52,258 nucleotides of DNA from an uncultured Collinsella sp. (GCA_958403205.1 CATXWM010000012.1:1-52258), one strand, 5' to 3'. Positions 26,725-35,116 are shown, counted from the first letter of the stretch. Translations and numbers: made by a program. Notes: generated by a model from the letters alone, not told the origin.

Positions 26725-26735
26725 GGCGAGCCGAA

Positions 26736-28655
26736 CTACTCCAGCTCAAACGCTCCGGTATAGAGCTGGTAGTAATACCCGCGCTTGGCGATCAGCTCGT
26801 CGTGGTTGCCGCGCTCGATGATGCGGCCGTGATCCAGACAGATGATCGCGTCGGAGTTGCGCACGGTGGACAGGCGGTGCGCGATGACAAACGTCGTGCG
26901 GCCCTCCATGAGCTTGTCCATGCCGGCTTGCACGATGGCCTCGGTGCGGGTATCAATGCTCGACGTGGCCTCGTCCAGGATCATCGCCGGCGGATCGGCG
27001 ACGGCGGCGCGTGCGATCGAGATCAACTGGCGCTGGCCCTGCGACAGCTGCGCGCCGTTGCCGGTGAGCATGGTGTCGTAGCCGTCGGGCAGGCGGGTGA
27101 TAAAGTCGTCCGCGCCCGCGAGCTTGGCCGCCGCGATGCACTCCTCGTCGGTGGCGTCCAGGTTGCCGTAGCGGATGTTGTCCATCACGGTGCCGGTGAA
27201 CAGGTTCACGTCCTGCAGCACAACGCCCAGCGAGCGGCGCAGATCGGCCTTGCGGATCTTGTTGACGTTGATGCCGTCGTAGCGGATCTTGCCGTCGGCG
27301 ATGTCGTAGAAGCGGTTGATGAGGTTGGTGATGGTCGTCTTGCCGGCACCGGTGGCGCCGACAAACGCGACCTTCTGGCCCGGCTTGGCAAACACGGACA
27401 CGCCGTGCAGCACCTCGTGGTCGGGCGTGTAGCCAAAGTCAACGTTGTCCATGACCAGGTCGCCGCGCAGCGGTACGTACTCGATCTCGCCGGTTGCACG
27501 GTGCGGATGTTTCCATGCCCACATGCCGGTGTGGTGGTCGGCCTCCTCGAGCTGCCAGGTGTCGGGGTTCACCTGAGCGTTGACGAGCGTCACATAGCCT
27601 TCGTCGGCTTCGGGTTCCTCGTCGATGAGCTCAAAGATACGGTCGGCGCCGGCGAGGCCCATGACCACGGCGTTGATCTGCTGCGAGATCTGGCCGATCT
27701 GTCCGCAGAACTGCTTGGTCATGTTGAGGAACGGCACTACGACGGCGATGGACAGCGCCATGCCCGAGATGCTCAGGTTGGGCACGCCCAGCGCCAGGAA
27801 AATGCCGCCTGCCAGTGCGACCAGCACGTAGAGCAGGTTTCCCAGGTTCATAAGGATGGGCATGAGGATGTTGGCGTACATGTTGGCCTTCTGCGAGACC
27901 TCGAAGAGCTTTTCGTTGCGCTCGTCAAAATCGGCCTCGGCGGCAGACTCGTGGCAGAATGCCTTGACGACCTTCTGGCCGTTCATGACTTCCTCGATAT
28001 GGCCCTCGACAACGCCGAGCTCGGTCTGCTGCGCAATGAAGAAGCGCGCGGAGTTGGAGCCGAGCAGCTTGGTCATAAAGGTCATAAAGGCGACGCCGGC
28101 CACAATGACCAGGCACATCCACACGCTGTAGTACAGCATGATAAAGAACACCGTGACGATGACGATGGTCGTCATGAGCAGGTTGGGCAGCGACTGACTG
28201 ATCATCTGGCGCAGCGTGTCGATGTCGTTGGTGTAGTGGCTCATGATGTCGCCGCGCTGGTGCGTGTCGAAGTAGCGAATTGGCAGGTCCTGCATGCGGT
28301 TGAACATCTTCTCGCGCAGCTTCTCGAGCGAGCCCTGCGTGACGATGGCCATGGCGCGGTTCCAGAACAGCGAGGACAGGATGCCGACGCCGTAGATGCA
28401 GGCGAGGGTGGTCACGAGCTGTGCGATCTTGGGCTGTGCGGCTTCCCAATCGCCCGACTGCCACGATTCGCTAATAATCTGCAGAGCGCTCTGAAGGAAG
28501 GTCGCGCCGATGGAGTTGATGATGGCGCAGAGTACCACGCCGACGACGACGAGGGGCAAAAGCACGGGGTAGAAGCCAAAGAGCGTCTTGATGAGGCGCG
28601 ACATGGTGCCACCCTTGCGGTTGAGTGCGCGCTCGGCGGTCGTTGCCTTACTCAT
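26736..28655 (-). CDS. ABC exporter half-transporter, catalytic-site subunit
   Basis: 639 residues; the start follows AAGGAGG and overlaps the end of the upstream ABC gene by 8 nt. Six membrane helices (about 30-345) precede a nucleotide-binding domain with Walker A GATGAGKTT, signature LSQGQRQ and Walker B MILDEATSSID, whose Glu is the catalytic base; the H-loop is IAHRLST. About 45 residues (NPDTWQLEEADHH and onward) separate the two halves. The partner encoded upstream has Asp in place of the Walker B Glu. This matches heterodimeric exporters of the TM287/288, BmrCD and LmrCD type, in which one ATP site is degenerate. The deviant LSQGQ signature here would face the partner's degenerate Walker site. 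Likely substrate: drugs, peptides or lipids. Confidence 0.9.
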   Translation of the reverse strand: MSKATTAERALNRKGGTMSRLIKTLFGFYPVLLPLVVVGVVLCAIINSIGATFLQSALQIISESWQSGDWEAAQPKIAQLVTTLACIYGVGILSSLFWNRAMAIVTQGSLEKLREKMFNRMQDLPIRYFDTHQRGDIMSHYTNDIDTLRQMISQSLPNLLMTTIVIVTVFFIMLYYSVWMCLVIVAGVAFMTFMTKLLGSNSARFFIAQQTELGVVEGHIEEVMNGQKVVKAFCHESAAEADFDERNEKLFEVSQKANMYANILMPILMNLGNLLYVLVALAGGIFLALGVPNLSISGMALSIAVVVPFLNMTKQFCGQIGQISQQINAVVMGLAGADRIFELIDEEPEADEGYVTLVNAQVNPDTWQLEEADHHTGMWAWKHPHRATGEIEYVPLRGDLVMDNVDFGYTPDHEVLHGVSVFAKPGQKVAFVGATGAGKTTITNLINRFYDIADGKIRYDGINVNKIRKADLRRSLGVVLQDVNLFTGTVMDNIRYGNLDATDEECIAAAKLAGADDFITRLPDGYDTMLTGNGAQLSQGQRQLISIARAAVADPPAMILDEATSSIDTRTEAIVQAGMDKLMEGRTTFVIAHRLSTVRNSDAIICLDHGRIIERGNHDELIAKRGYYYQLYTGAFELE

Positions 28656-30462
28656 GTGCCTCGCCTCCTTCCTGGGTCTGAGCTTGCGTTACGGATGCCT
28701 CGGTGTCGGCCTCGACGGCCCCTTCGCCCTCGGCAGACATCTTGTTTTGCGAGGTAAAAGTCTCGCGGTAGATCTCGCTCGTCTTAAGCAGCTCGTCGTG
28801 GTTACCGATCTGCGCGATGCGGCCGCCCTCCATGACGATGATGCGGTCTGCGTCCTGCACGGAGCTGATGCGCTGGGCGATGATGAGCTTGGTCGTGTTG
28901 GGCAGATAGCTTGCCAACCCTGCGCGAATCTTGGCGTCGGTCTTGGTGTCGACGGCGCTGGTGGAGTCGTCCAGGATCAAGATCTTGGGGCGACGCAGCA
29001 GGGCGCGCGCAATGCACAGGCGCTGCTTCTGACCGCCGGAAACATTGGAGCCGCCCTGTTCGATCCAGGTGTCATAGCCCTTGGGGAAGCCATCGACAAA
29101 CTCATCGGCGCAGGCCAGATGTGCCGCCTCGCGGACTTCCTCGTCGGTGGCGTTCGGGTCGCCCCAGCGCAGGTTTTCGGCAATGGTGCCGCTAAACAGT
29201 ACGTTTTTCTGCAGCACCATGGCCACCTGGTGGCGCAGGGCGTCCAAGTCGTAGTCGCGCACGTCCATGCCGCCCACGCGCACGGTGCCCTCGGTGGCGT
29301 CGTACAGGCGGGCGATGAGGTTAACGAGCGTGGACTTGGCCGAGCCGGTACCGCCGATGATGCCGATGGTTTCGCCGCTCTTAATGTGCAGGTCGATATC
29401 GTCGAGCGCCTGGCGCTTTGCATGCGCGGAATACTTAAAGCTCACGTGGTCAAAGTCGATGGAACCGTCGGCAACCTCGAGCACGGGCTCGGCGGGATCG
29501 GCGATCGTGGGCTCGGCGGCCAGCACCTCGGTAATGCGGTGCGCCGATTCGTCGGCCATGGTCACCATGACAAAGATCATCGACAGCTGCATCAGGCTCA
29601 TGAGGATCGCGAAGCCATAGGTAAAGATCGAGGAGAGCTGGCCCACGTCGAACAGCGTGCCCTGGCTCGTGATGATGAGCTTGGATCCCAGGTAGATGAT
29701 GACGACAAACGCGCCGTTGACGCAGATGTTCATCATGGGGTTGTTAAAGGCGAGCAGCTTCTCGGCGCGGGTGAAGTCCATCTGGACGTCGCGTGCGGCG
29801 GTCGCGAATTTCTCCTTCTCAAAGTCTTCGCGCACGTAGCTCTTAACCACGCGCATGCCGGTGACGTTTTCCTCGACGGACTCGTTAAGGGCATCGTACT
29901 TGTGGAACACGCGCGAGAAGATGGGGCGCACCTTAAAGATGATAAAGAACAGCCCAAAGCCCAGCAGCGGAATGATGACCAGGTAGACCATGGCAACGCT
30001 GCCGCCCATGATAAACGCCATGGTAAAGGCGAAGATCAATACCAGCGGCGCGCGCACGGCGATACGGATGATCATCATAAAGGCCTGCTGCACGTTGTTG
30101 ATATCGGTGGTCAGGCGCGTGACGAGCGAGGAGCTCGAGAACTCATCGATGTTGGCAAAGCTGAACGTCTGGATCTTGTAGAACAGGTCGTGACGCAGGT
30201 TCTTGGCGAAGCCGCAGCTCGCATGGCTGCAGGTGACGCCGGCGGCGGCACCAAAAGCAAGCGACGTCAGCGCGATGAGCACCAAAAAGCCCGCGGTGGG
30301 AAGCATCTCGGCTACGGTGGCGCCGTCTTTGATGGCGTCGATCAGGTTGGCGGTGATAAATGGAATCAGCATCTCGCAGAGCACCTCGCCAAGCACGAGC
30401 AATGGCGTGGCAACAGCGACTTTCATATAGTCGCGGATGCTGCCCATGAGGGTTTTAATCAT
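28648..30462 (-). CDS. ABC exporter half-transporter, degenerate-site subunit
   Basis: 604 residues; GGGAGGAACTGG precedes the ATG. Six helices (about 15-300) are followed by a nucleotide-binding domain with Walker A GGTGSAKST (Ala just before the Lys), canonical signature VSGGQKQR and Walker B ILILDDSTSAVD, where the usual catalytic Glu is Asp. This makes it the non-catalytic-site half of a heterodimer with the next gene. The C-terminus is an acidic, Ala/Thr-rich tail. It overlaps the MarR gene by 8 nt at its start and its partner by 8 nt at its end, so all three should be translationally coupled. Confidence 0.9.
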   Translation of the reverse strand: MIKTLMGSIRDYMKVAVATPLLVLGEVLCEMLIPFITANLIDAIKDGATVAEMLPTAGFLVLIALTSLAFGAAAGVTCSHASCGFAKNLRHDLFYKIQTFSFANIDEFSSSSLVTRLTTDINNVQQAFMMIIRIAVRAPLVLIFAFTMAFIMGGSVAMVYLVIIPLLGFGLFFIIFKVRPIFSRVFHKYDALNESVEENVTGMRVVKSYVREDFEKEKFATAARDVQMDFTRAEKLLAFNNPMMNICVNGAFVVIIYLGSKLIITSQGTLFDVGQLSSIFTYGFAILMSLMQLSMIFVMVTMADESAHRITEVLAAEPTIADPAEPVLEVADGSIDFDHVSFKYSAHAKRQALDDIDLHIKSGETIGIIGGTGSAKSTLVNLIARLYDATEGTVRVGGMDVRDYDLDALRHQVAMVLQKNVLFSGTIAENLRWGDPNATDEEVREAAHLACADEFVDGFPKGYDTWIEQGGSNVSGGQKQRLCIARALLRRPKILILDDSTSAVDTKTDAKIRAGLASYLPNTTKLIIAQRISSVQDADRIIVMEGGRIAQIGNHDELLKTSEIYRETFTSQNKMSAEGEGAVEADTEASVTQAQTQEGGEAHE

Positions 30463-30961
30463 CCAGTTCCTCCCAGGTTACACGGATTTTCTCGAGCATT
30501 TCGGCGAGCTGCTCGCGCTCGTCGTGAGTGAGGGCACTAAAGGCCCGTTCTCTAAAGCGGATGCGGGCCGCCTGGTCGATGCGGGCGTTTTCCCGGCCGG
30601 TTTCGGTCAGGCGAATGGTGAGCTGCCGTCGATCCTTGGGGTTACGGCTGCGCTCGATGAGACCGTTGACCTCGAGCTTGGACAGGATCTCGGAAAGCGA
30701 CCCCGGCTTGAGGTCAAAGTGCATGCCGAGTTCCTGCTGCGACATCTCGCCGCCGGGCTGCTTGGCCAGCAGGCAGATGATGGGCGCCTTGCCGGACACG
30801 CCTCCGCCATGAAAATGCATGTAATGGCCGCAAAAACCCAGGCCGCTCAGGATGCGCTTGGCGAGTTTGTCTTCGGCACTGACCGCTTCGGGTACATCCG
30901 CCGACTGTGACGGGTCGCCGCCGGGCTCGTGCGAACAAAGGTTAAGAGGTTCATCGCACAT
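30455..30961 (-). CDS. MarR-family regulator of the ABC exporter operon
   Basis: 168 residues; ATG 30961 follows AAAGGAG. About 45 polar N-terminal residues precede a winged helix-turn-helix: APIICLLAKQPGGEMSQQEL, LKPGSLSEILSKLEVNGLIERS, then the wing NPKDRRQLTIRLTETG with the DxRxxxxxLT signature. The C-terminal helix is the dimer arm. It is first in an operon with the exporter pair and overlaps it by 8 nt, the usual arrangement of an autorepressor relieved by the exporter's substrate. A dyad at 30986-31015 may be its operator. FCGHYMHFHGG near residues 43-53 is Cys/His-rich and could bind a metal; that is a guess. Confidence 0.87.
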   Translation of the reverse strand: MCDEPLNLCSHEPGGDPSQSADVPEAVSAEDKLAKRILSGLGFCGHYMHFHGGGVSGKAPIICLLAKQPGGEMSQQELGMHFDLKPGSLSEILSKLEVNGLIERSRNPKDRRQLTIRLTETGRENARIDQAARIRFRERAFSALTHDEREQLAEMLEKIRVTWEELDD

Positions 30962-30985
30962 GAATTAGTGTTGCTCCTTTCTTTA

Positions 30986-31015
30986 GTTAGGTAGTGGAAT
31001 TGTTTTGTGCCTAAC
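30986..31015. promoter_or_regulatory. Candidate MarR operator
   Basis: GTTAGG (30986-30991) and CCTAAC (31010-31015) form a perfect dyad spaced by 18 nt, 25-54 nt before the MarR start codon, where an autorepressor would act. No other promoter element is clear. Confidence 0.4.
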
Positions 31016-31062
31016 CAATCTAGGAGCATGAGAAATGAATGTCAAGGTACCAAACTTATTAA

Positions 31063-31201
31063 GTTACGGCGTTTTGCCAAACGCCGTAACCGCTCGACGC
31101 TGCAAGCGTTCCTAAGCAGCAATCTGGCGTTCAATCGTCGGGCATGGCCACAAGGCCTATGCCCTCCTCTTTCACGTCACCTTGCTCGCTTAGGAACGCT
31201 T
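31063..31201. repeat. A-family two-hairpin element, copy 1
   Basis: Hairpin 1: GTTACGGCGTTT (31063-31074), loop TGCC, AAACGCCGTAAC (31079-31090). The linker contains TCGACGCTGC (31094-31103), shared by all copies. Hairpin 2: AAGCGTTCCTAAGC (31104-31117) with GCTTAGGAACGCTT (31188-31201), enclosing a TGGCGT/ACGTCA stem and a GGCATGGCC/GGCCTATGCC hairpin. Copies at 38492 and 52065 have different stem sequences that still pair. It lies in the 693-nt gap 30962-31654 with a B element and a short repeat; that gap holds no gene. Confidence 0.85.
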
Positions 31202-31248
31202 TCGCTGTCCGTCCTCAATCTGCAGCGCTGCCTCGGTTGGCATTTGAG

Positions 31249-31294
31249 TGATCCGTGGGGGACGGAGGAAAACGAATCATTTTGGGCTGCGGTG
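31249..31294. repeat. Short repeat shared with the M20 peptidase gene
   Basis: TGATCC, three variable bases, then GGGGACGGAGGAAAACG, a near-match ATC segment and TGCGGTG. The same string occurs at 42890-42929 inside the M20 coding region with a few changes and a short gap. TGATCC and the later GAATCA give it weak dyad character. Confidence 0.6.
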
Positions 31295-31317
31295 ACACCC
31301 TTTCGAAGTTGCTTTGT

Positions 31318-31473
31318 CCAAAACTATGCCGGATTACTACGATGAATTCGAAATATCAGACCTCGGCATTGTTTTTCGTAAAATCACAAGCTGTCTACCT
31401 GCGGTTTTGCCGGAGTGCAATTCGTTGTGGTTGGAGGCTAACGGTTTATCGTAGTAATCCGGCATAGTTTTGG
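31318..31473. repeat. B-family element, copy 2 (156 bp, 26-bp perfect inverted ends)
   Basis: The ends 31318-31343 and 31448-31473 are perfectly complementary over 26 bp, starting CCAAAACTATGCCGG. The interior contains CAAGCTGTCTACCTGCGG (31387-31404), matching the core of the element at 20481-20642; the arms of the two share TACTACG. It lies between an A element and the pyridoxal kinase gene. No clear target duplication flanks it. Confidence 0.82.
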
Positions 31474-31654
31474 AATGGTAGTAAATAGATGGCAGCTACT
31501 GTGCCGCTACCGCCGCGATTTTGCCTCCCATTTCCGTAACCTTTCCGCAACAATGTGCCCTCCTCGGCGCCTGCGCCCGCTTGCAACGCCCCCTGCGCTA
31601 CACTTAGTCGCACTATGGCGCCGTCGCGTCGCACCCGACCCAAGGGGGACACTC

Positions 31655-32479
31655 ATGAAGAACACTCAGCTGCTGCTGATCAACGATATGTGCGGCTACG
31701 GTAAGGTCGCGCTTTCTGCCATGCTGCCGGTGCTGTCGCACATGGGTTACCGTATCCACAACCTGCCGACGGCCCTCGTTTCCGATACGCTCAACTACCC
31801 CAAGTTTTACATCCACGACACCACGGAGTACGTGCGTCAGAGTCTTGCCATCTGGGAGGAGCTCGGCTTTGAATTCGACGCCATCTCGACCGGCTTTATC
31901 GTGACCGAGGAAGAGGCGCGCATCATCTCGGACTTTTGCCACCGCCGTTCGCAAAAAGGCACCAAGGTGTTCGTCGACCCCATCATGGCCGACAACGGCA
32001 GGCTCTACGCCGGCGTGCCCGAATCGACCATCGGCCTTATGCGCAGCCTGGTCGAGTGCGCCGACTACGCGGTGCCCAACTATACCGAGGCGTGTCTGCT
32101 CACCGATACGCCTATGGCCGAGCAGATTACGGCCGATGAGGCTCGTGCGCTCGTGGACGCCATGCTCGCGCTGGGCGCCAAGTCGGTGGTCATTACGAGC
32201 GCGAAGGTCGACGGGGCGAGTGCCGTCATCGGCTACGACCATGTGGCGGGAGAGTACTTCACGATTCCCTTTGAGCTGATCCCGGTGTATTTCCCGGGCA
32301 CGGGCGATACGTTCTCGTCGGTGCTCGTGGGTCGCGTTATGGCCGGCTGGAGCTTACAGCGTGCGACGACCGACGCCATGCGTGTGGTGGCCGAGCTTAT
32401 CGAGCGCAATGCCGACCAAGAAGACAAGTCGGCCGGCCTTCCCATCGAGGCCTGCCTGGATGTGATCGACCATGAGTAA
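31655..32479 (+). CDS. Pyridoxal/pyridoxamine kinase (PdxK/PdxY-like)
   Basis: 274 residues. The start is ATG 31655 after AAGGGGGA; the frame is open upstream to 31475 but lacks a start with a ribosome-binding site. The ribokinase-like fold shows an N-terminal INDMCGYGKVALSAMLPVL segment, VDPIMADNGRLY (about 110-121), the acidic YTEACLLT segment, and the anion-hole/catalytic motif PGTGDTFSSVLVG with the base Asp (about 214). It phosphorylates vitamin B6 vitamers with ATP in salvage. The next gene overlaps by 8 nt, so the two should be co-translated. Confidence 0.85.
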   Translation: MKNTQLLLINDMCGYGKVALSAMLPVLSHMGYRIHNLPTALVSDTLNYPKFYIHDTTEYVRQSLAIWEELGFEFDAISTGFIVTEEEARIISDFCHRRSQKGTKVFVDPIMADNGRLYAGVPESTIGLMRSLVECADYAVPNYTEACLLTDTPMAEQITADEARALVDAMLALGAKSVVITSAKVDGASAVIGYDHVAGEYFTIPFELIPVYFPGTGDTFSSVLVGRVMAGWSLQRATTDAMRVVAELIERNADQEDKSAGLPIEACLDVIDHE

Positions 32480-32801
32480 CGCCGGCGAGGGCGGCGTCAA
32501 GCCTGCGGGCGAGAACGGGCCGCTCGGTGCGCCGCGTGGCAAGCGTCCGCGTATCCGCGTGAGCTGCGTGGACCAGCTGGGTGCGTGCCGTTGTCACCAT
32601 GGTCACAAGCCGGGAGACGTCTTCGACTTCGATCGAGACCGCGGCAAGATGTGCGCTATGGCCTGTCACGTGGGCTTTCCCTATATCGATATCCTGCGCT
32701 ATGGCGGAACCGTGCCTGGCAACGAGCCTGGTGCGGCAAAGTTCTGCTGCCCCGAGGTCGATACGCTGAACGTCGTGCTTGCCGAGATCGTCGACGAGTA
32801 A
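32472..32801 (+). CDS. Small Cys-rich protein, TIGR04076-like
   Basis: 109 residues, overlapping the kinase gene by 8 nt. After a Gly/Pro-rich start, the body has five motifs in order: VSCVDQLGACRCHHGHKPGD, KMCAMACHVGFPYI, LRYGG, PGNEPG and KFCCPE. Seven cysteines plus several histidines suggest metal or Fe-S binding. The pattern GH..GD....MC..A....P....LRYGG....CCP resembles the uncharacterised TIGR04076 family; I recognise this from pattern only. Coupling to a B6 kinase hints at a redox or cofactor role, but no function is known to me. Confidence 0.7.
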   Translation: MSNAGEGGVKPAGENGPLGAPRGKRPRIRVSCVDQLGACRCHHGHKPGDVFDFDRDRGKMCAMACHVGFPYIDILRYGGTVPGNEPGAAKFCCPEVDTLNVVLAEIVDE

Positions 32802-32802
32802 C

Positions 32803-32928
32803 CGAGCGTGGATAATCTTCCACCGAGATAATGAGCGTGGATTTTCTCCCGTTTGGGGGCGCCCTTGAACGCTCAAAGTGGGAGATTTTCCACGCTCATT
32901 TCTTCATGTAGGAGATTGTCCACGCTCG
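32803..32928. repeat. Doubly nested hairpin built from four related arms
   Basis: Outer arms 32803-32821 (CGAGCGTGGATAATCTTCC) and 32911-32928 (GGAGATTGTCCACGCTCG). Inner arms 32830-32850 and 32880-32900 share the GAGCGTGGA...TCTCC sequence and pair except for a small TTT/TTT internal loop. It fills the gap between the converging Cys-rich and phosphatase genes and could end both transcripts. Confidence 0.75.
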
Positions 32929-32964
32929 ATGTATGCCGATGGCGCGGTTCGTGCGCCCGCAAAC

Positions 32965-33429
32965 CTACAGCTGCTCGAGCATGGCGGTGCAGCCGTCGAG
33001 CACATCGCGGTAGGTGGCGTCGAAATTGCCGGTGTACCAGGGGTCGGCCACGTCGCCGGGGCGATCGGTCCAATCGAGCAGGCGCGAGATCTTGCCATCG
33101 GGGTCCTTCCCAAAAATTCGGTACAAGCCGCGGGCGTTCTCGTCGTCCATATAGACAATGTGGTCCCAGTCGCCATACTCCGCGCGACGCACCTGACGTG
33201 CACGATGTGCGACGACGGGAATCCCGACCTCGCGCAGCTTGGCAACGGTACCGTGGTGTGGCGGGTTGCCGATCTCCTCGGTCGAGGTCGCAGCGGAGTC
33301 AATGACAAACTCGCCCGCGCGCCCAGCGCGGTGCACCAGCTCGGTAAACACCGACTCGGCCATCGTCGAGCGGCAGATGTTCCCATGGCAGATAAAGAGA
33401 ACGCGGTGGACGGGCTTTGGGCTATTCAT
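32965..33429 (-). CDS. Low-molecular-weight protein-tyrosine phosphatase
   Basis: 154 residues; ATG 33429 follows GGAGAGAG. The N-terminal P-loop ICHGNICRST gives the C(X)5R nucleophile site (Cys14, Arg20), and the general acid is Asp129 in the DPWYTG segment. Length and both motifs are standard for the family. Bacterial members dephosphorylate tyrosine kinases of capsule or exopolysaccharide systems, or arsenate-like substrates. No kinase lies nearby. The next gene on the strand, 36 nt upstream, encodes a surface-type acyltransferase, which fits a polysaccharide role weakly. Confidence 0.92.
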   Translation of the reverse strand: MNSPKPVHRVLFICHGNICRSTMAESVFTELVHRAGRAGEFVIDSAATSTEEIGNPPHHGTVAKLREVGIPVVAHRARQVRRAEYGDWDHIVYMDDENARGLYRIFGKDPDGKISRLLDWTDRPGDVADPWYTGNFDATYRDVLDGCTAMLEQL

Positions 33430-33465
33430 GACCAGCTCTCTCCAAACGAAGCCAAGTACGACGCA

Positions 33466-34573
33466 TTATCGAACGGCGTCCCTAGGCCCTGACGATGCCA
33501 GCGAGCGCGACAGGTTCATGCTGGGAACCTCGATGATGCGCCAGAAGGCAACGGAGACGAGCATGCTTGCGGGCAGCGAGACCGCGGCAATCGCGAGCGG
33601 GTCGACAATCCCGAGCCTGGGCAGCAGGGCAGCGAGCGCACCGATGACAATGGCGTGGGTAAGGTAGAGGCTGTACGACACCTTTCCCAAAAAGACCATG
33701 GGGGCCGCAGAGAGCGCACGGCGCGTGAACCCGTCGGCGATCGCGACGACAACCACCACCAGGCAGGCCGCGTTCATGGCGGTGGACTCCAACGCCTCGA
33801 GGACCCCGCCGGGATGCCACACGAGCGAGAGCTCGATAACGCCAACGGAGGCCACAAGCAGCGCCAGCTCGGCCAGGATTGAAAGCTTGACGGCCTTGAT
33901 TTTGTCGAATTGCCGGGCCGCCATGACGCCAAGCCAGAACATCAGGCAAAGGCGCAGCGGAAAGTAGCCCGTCCAGTACGAGACAAGCACCGCAATAAAG
34001 GCCGCAACAACCGCCAGACCCGTCCGGCGAATCCTTGATATGCACCAGATGGCCAGCGGAAGCGTCAGGCTAAACCAGAGCTCCCAGCTCATGGACCAGA
34101 CAGGAGAGTCAACGCGGACGAGCTGCGCGCCAAAGAGGTTGTTGAGGCCATTGGACACGTTGAACAGCACGTCGAACTGCATGAGGATGTCATGAACCGC
34201 AGTGGGAAGGCCCGCGTCGTAGGCGACGGCAAGCGCGGAGCGCGACGTGGACCCCAGGCGCCATGCCACGTAGCCCGCAGGAAGGGCCAGTGCAATCGCC
34301 GCAAACAGCGGCACGCAAAGGCGGACGACCCTTCTTGGGTAATAGCCAAGCCAGTCGTACCCGCCGTTTCCCATGTGCTTAAAGGGAACAAGAGACAGCA
34401 CTATGCCAGACAGGATGAAGAACACCATAACCGACGCGGTGCCAGGGAAGAGGCTCGGACCCCCCCGCGCCAAACGGCTTGACCATGATGTCGACGTGAT
34501 ACAGGAACACCATCAGCGCCCCGAGCCCTCGCAGGCCGTCAAGCGACAAGACACGCTTCTCGTGAGCAGGCAT
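33466..34573 (-). pseudogene. Acyltransferase-3 family membrane protein, off by one base at a G7 run
   Basis: ATG 34573 follows AAGGAAGGGG. The first part encodes HEKRVLSLDGLRGLGALMVFLYHVDI, the conserved start of acyltransferase-3 proteins with its catalytic His. The frame then leaves at a run of seven C on the plus strand (34460-34466, G7 on the coding strand). The rest continues in another frame from about 34473 as GTASVMVFFILSGIVLSL and nine or so further helices to 33466. Removing one G joins the two exactly. So this is either a phase-variable gene in its off state, a recent pseudogene or a base-call error. Homologues acylate cell-surface sugars or peptidoglycan (OatA-like). Full length would be about 369 residues. 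Confidence 0.8.
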
Positions 34574-34632
34574 CGTCACCCCTTCCTTCGTGCATTCGAG
34601 CAGAGCGTCACATTATATACCCTCATGGATTT

Positions 34633-34704
34633 AGCGTACATTTTGACGAGAAAGACCCCCCAAATCGGGCGGATTCGGAGGTCTGGCTCATCTTTATGTA
34701 CGCT
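34633..34704. repeat. Hairpin element upstream of the acyltransferase
   Basis: AGCGTACAT (34633-34641) pairs with ATGTACGCT (34696-34704); GACC/GGTC and CCCCC-rich segments inside can form a second stem. It lies between the acyltransferase start and the decayed MFS gene. Architecture again resembles the other nested intergenic hairpins. Confidence 0.55.
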
Positions 34705-34748
34705 GTCTGGAGCCGAGACCGCCGGCAGCAAGGGCGCCGGCACCCGCC

Positions 34749-35108
34749 CTACTCGGCCTCGGCCGCCTCCTCGCGGCGGACGACCTCGTCAATGAGGATG
34801 GCGTCGCCGTGCTTGGCACCGGCCACGGAGAGGCCCATGAGCACACCCATGCCCGTGATGTAGGCAAAGAGCATGGCAGGGTTGACGTCCATGACCACGC
34901 CGGAGAGGATTGGGGTGATGACCTGCGCGGCCATGCTCACCGTGTAGTAGTAGCCGGAGTAGTGGCCCACGGAGTTGGAGCTGCAGCACTCGAGGATCAT
35001 GGTGTAGACGCACATGAGCGGCAGATGCTGCCATGACAGATAAACAGTAAACGTTGCATATGCGGCTTCCTTCCGATCGTCATCATCGAGCTCGAGTATC
35101 GCATCTAC
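34749..35108 (-). pseudogene. C-terminal fragment of an MFS transporter
   Basis: The frame ending at 34749 encodes YATFTVYLSWQHLPLMCVYT, ECCSSNSVGHYSGYYYTVSM and PILSGVVMDVNPAMLFAYITG, the last three or four helices of a sugar-porter/SLC45-like major-facilitator protein. The first internal ATG is at 35015. Upstream codons stay open to about 35108 but contain no start and no earlier helices before the stop codon of the next gene. About three quarters of the gene is missing, so it is a remnant. The adjacent full MFS gene at 35117 belongs to a different subfamily and did not give rise to it. Confidence 0.7.
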
Positions 35109-35116
35109 GCCTACGC

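Noticed and set aside
26802..30531. Two long plus-strand open frames opposite the ABC exporter genes
   Set aside because: Shadow frames rich in Val, Asp, His and Gly; the opposite strand encodes intact ABC motifs.
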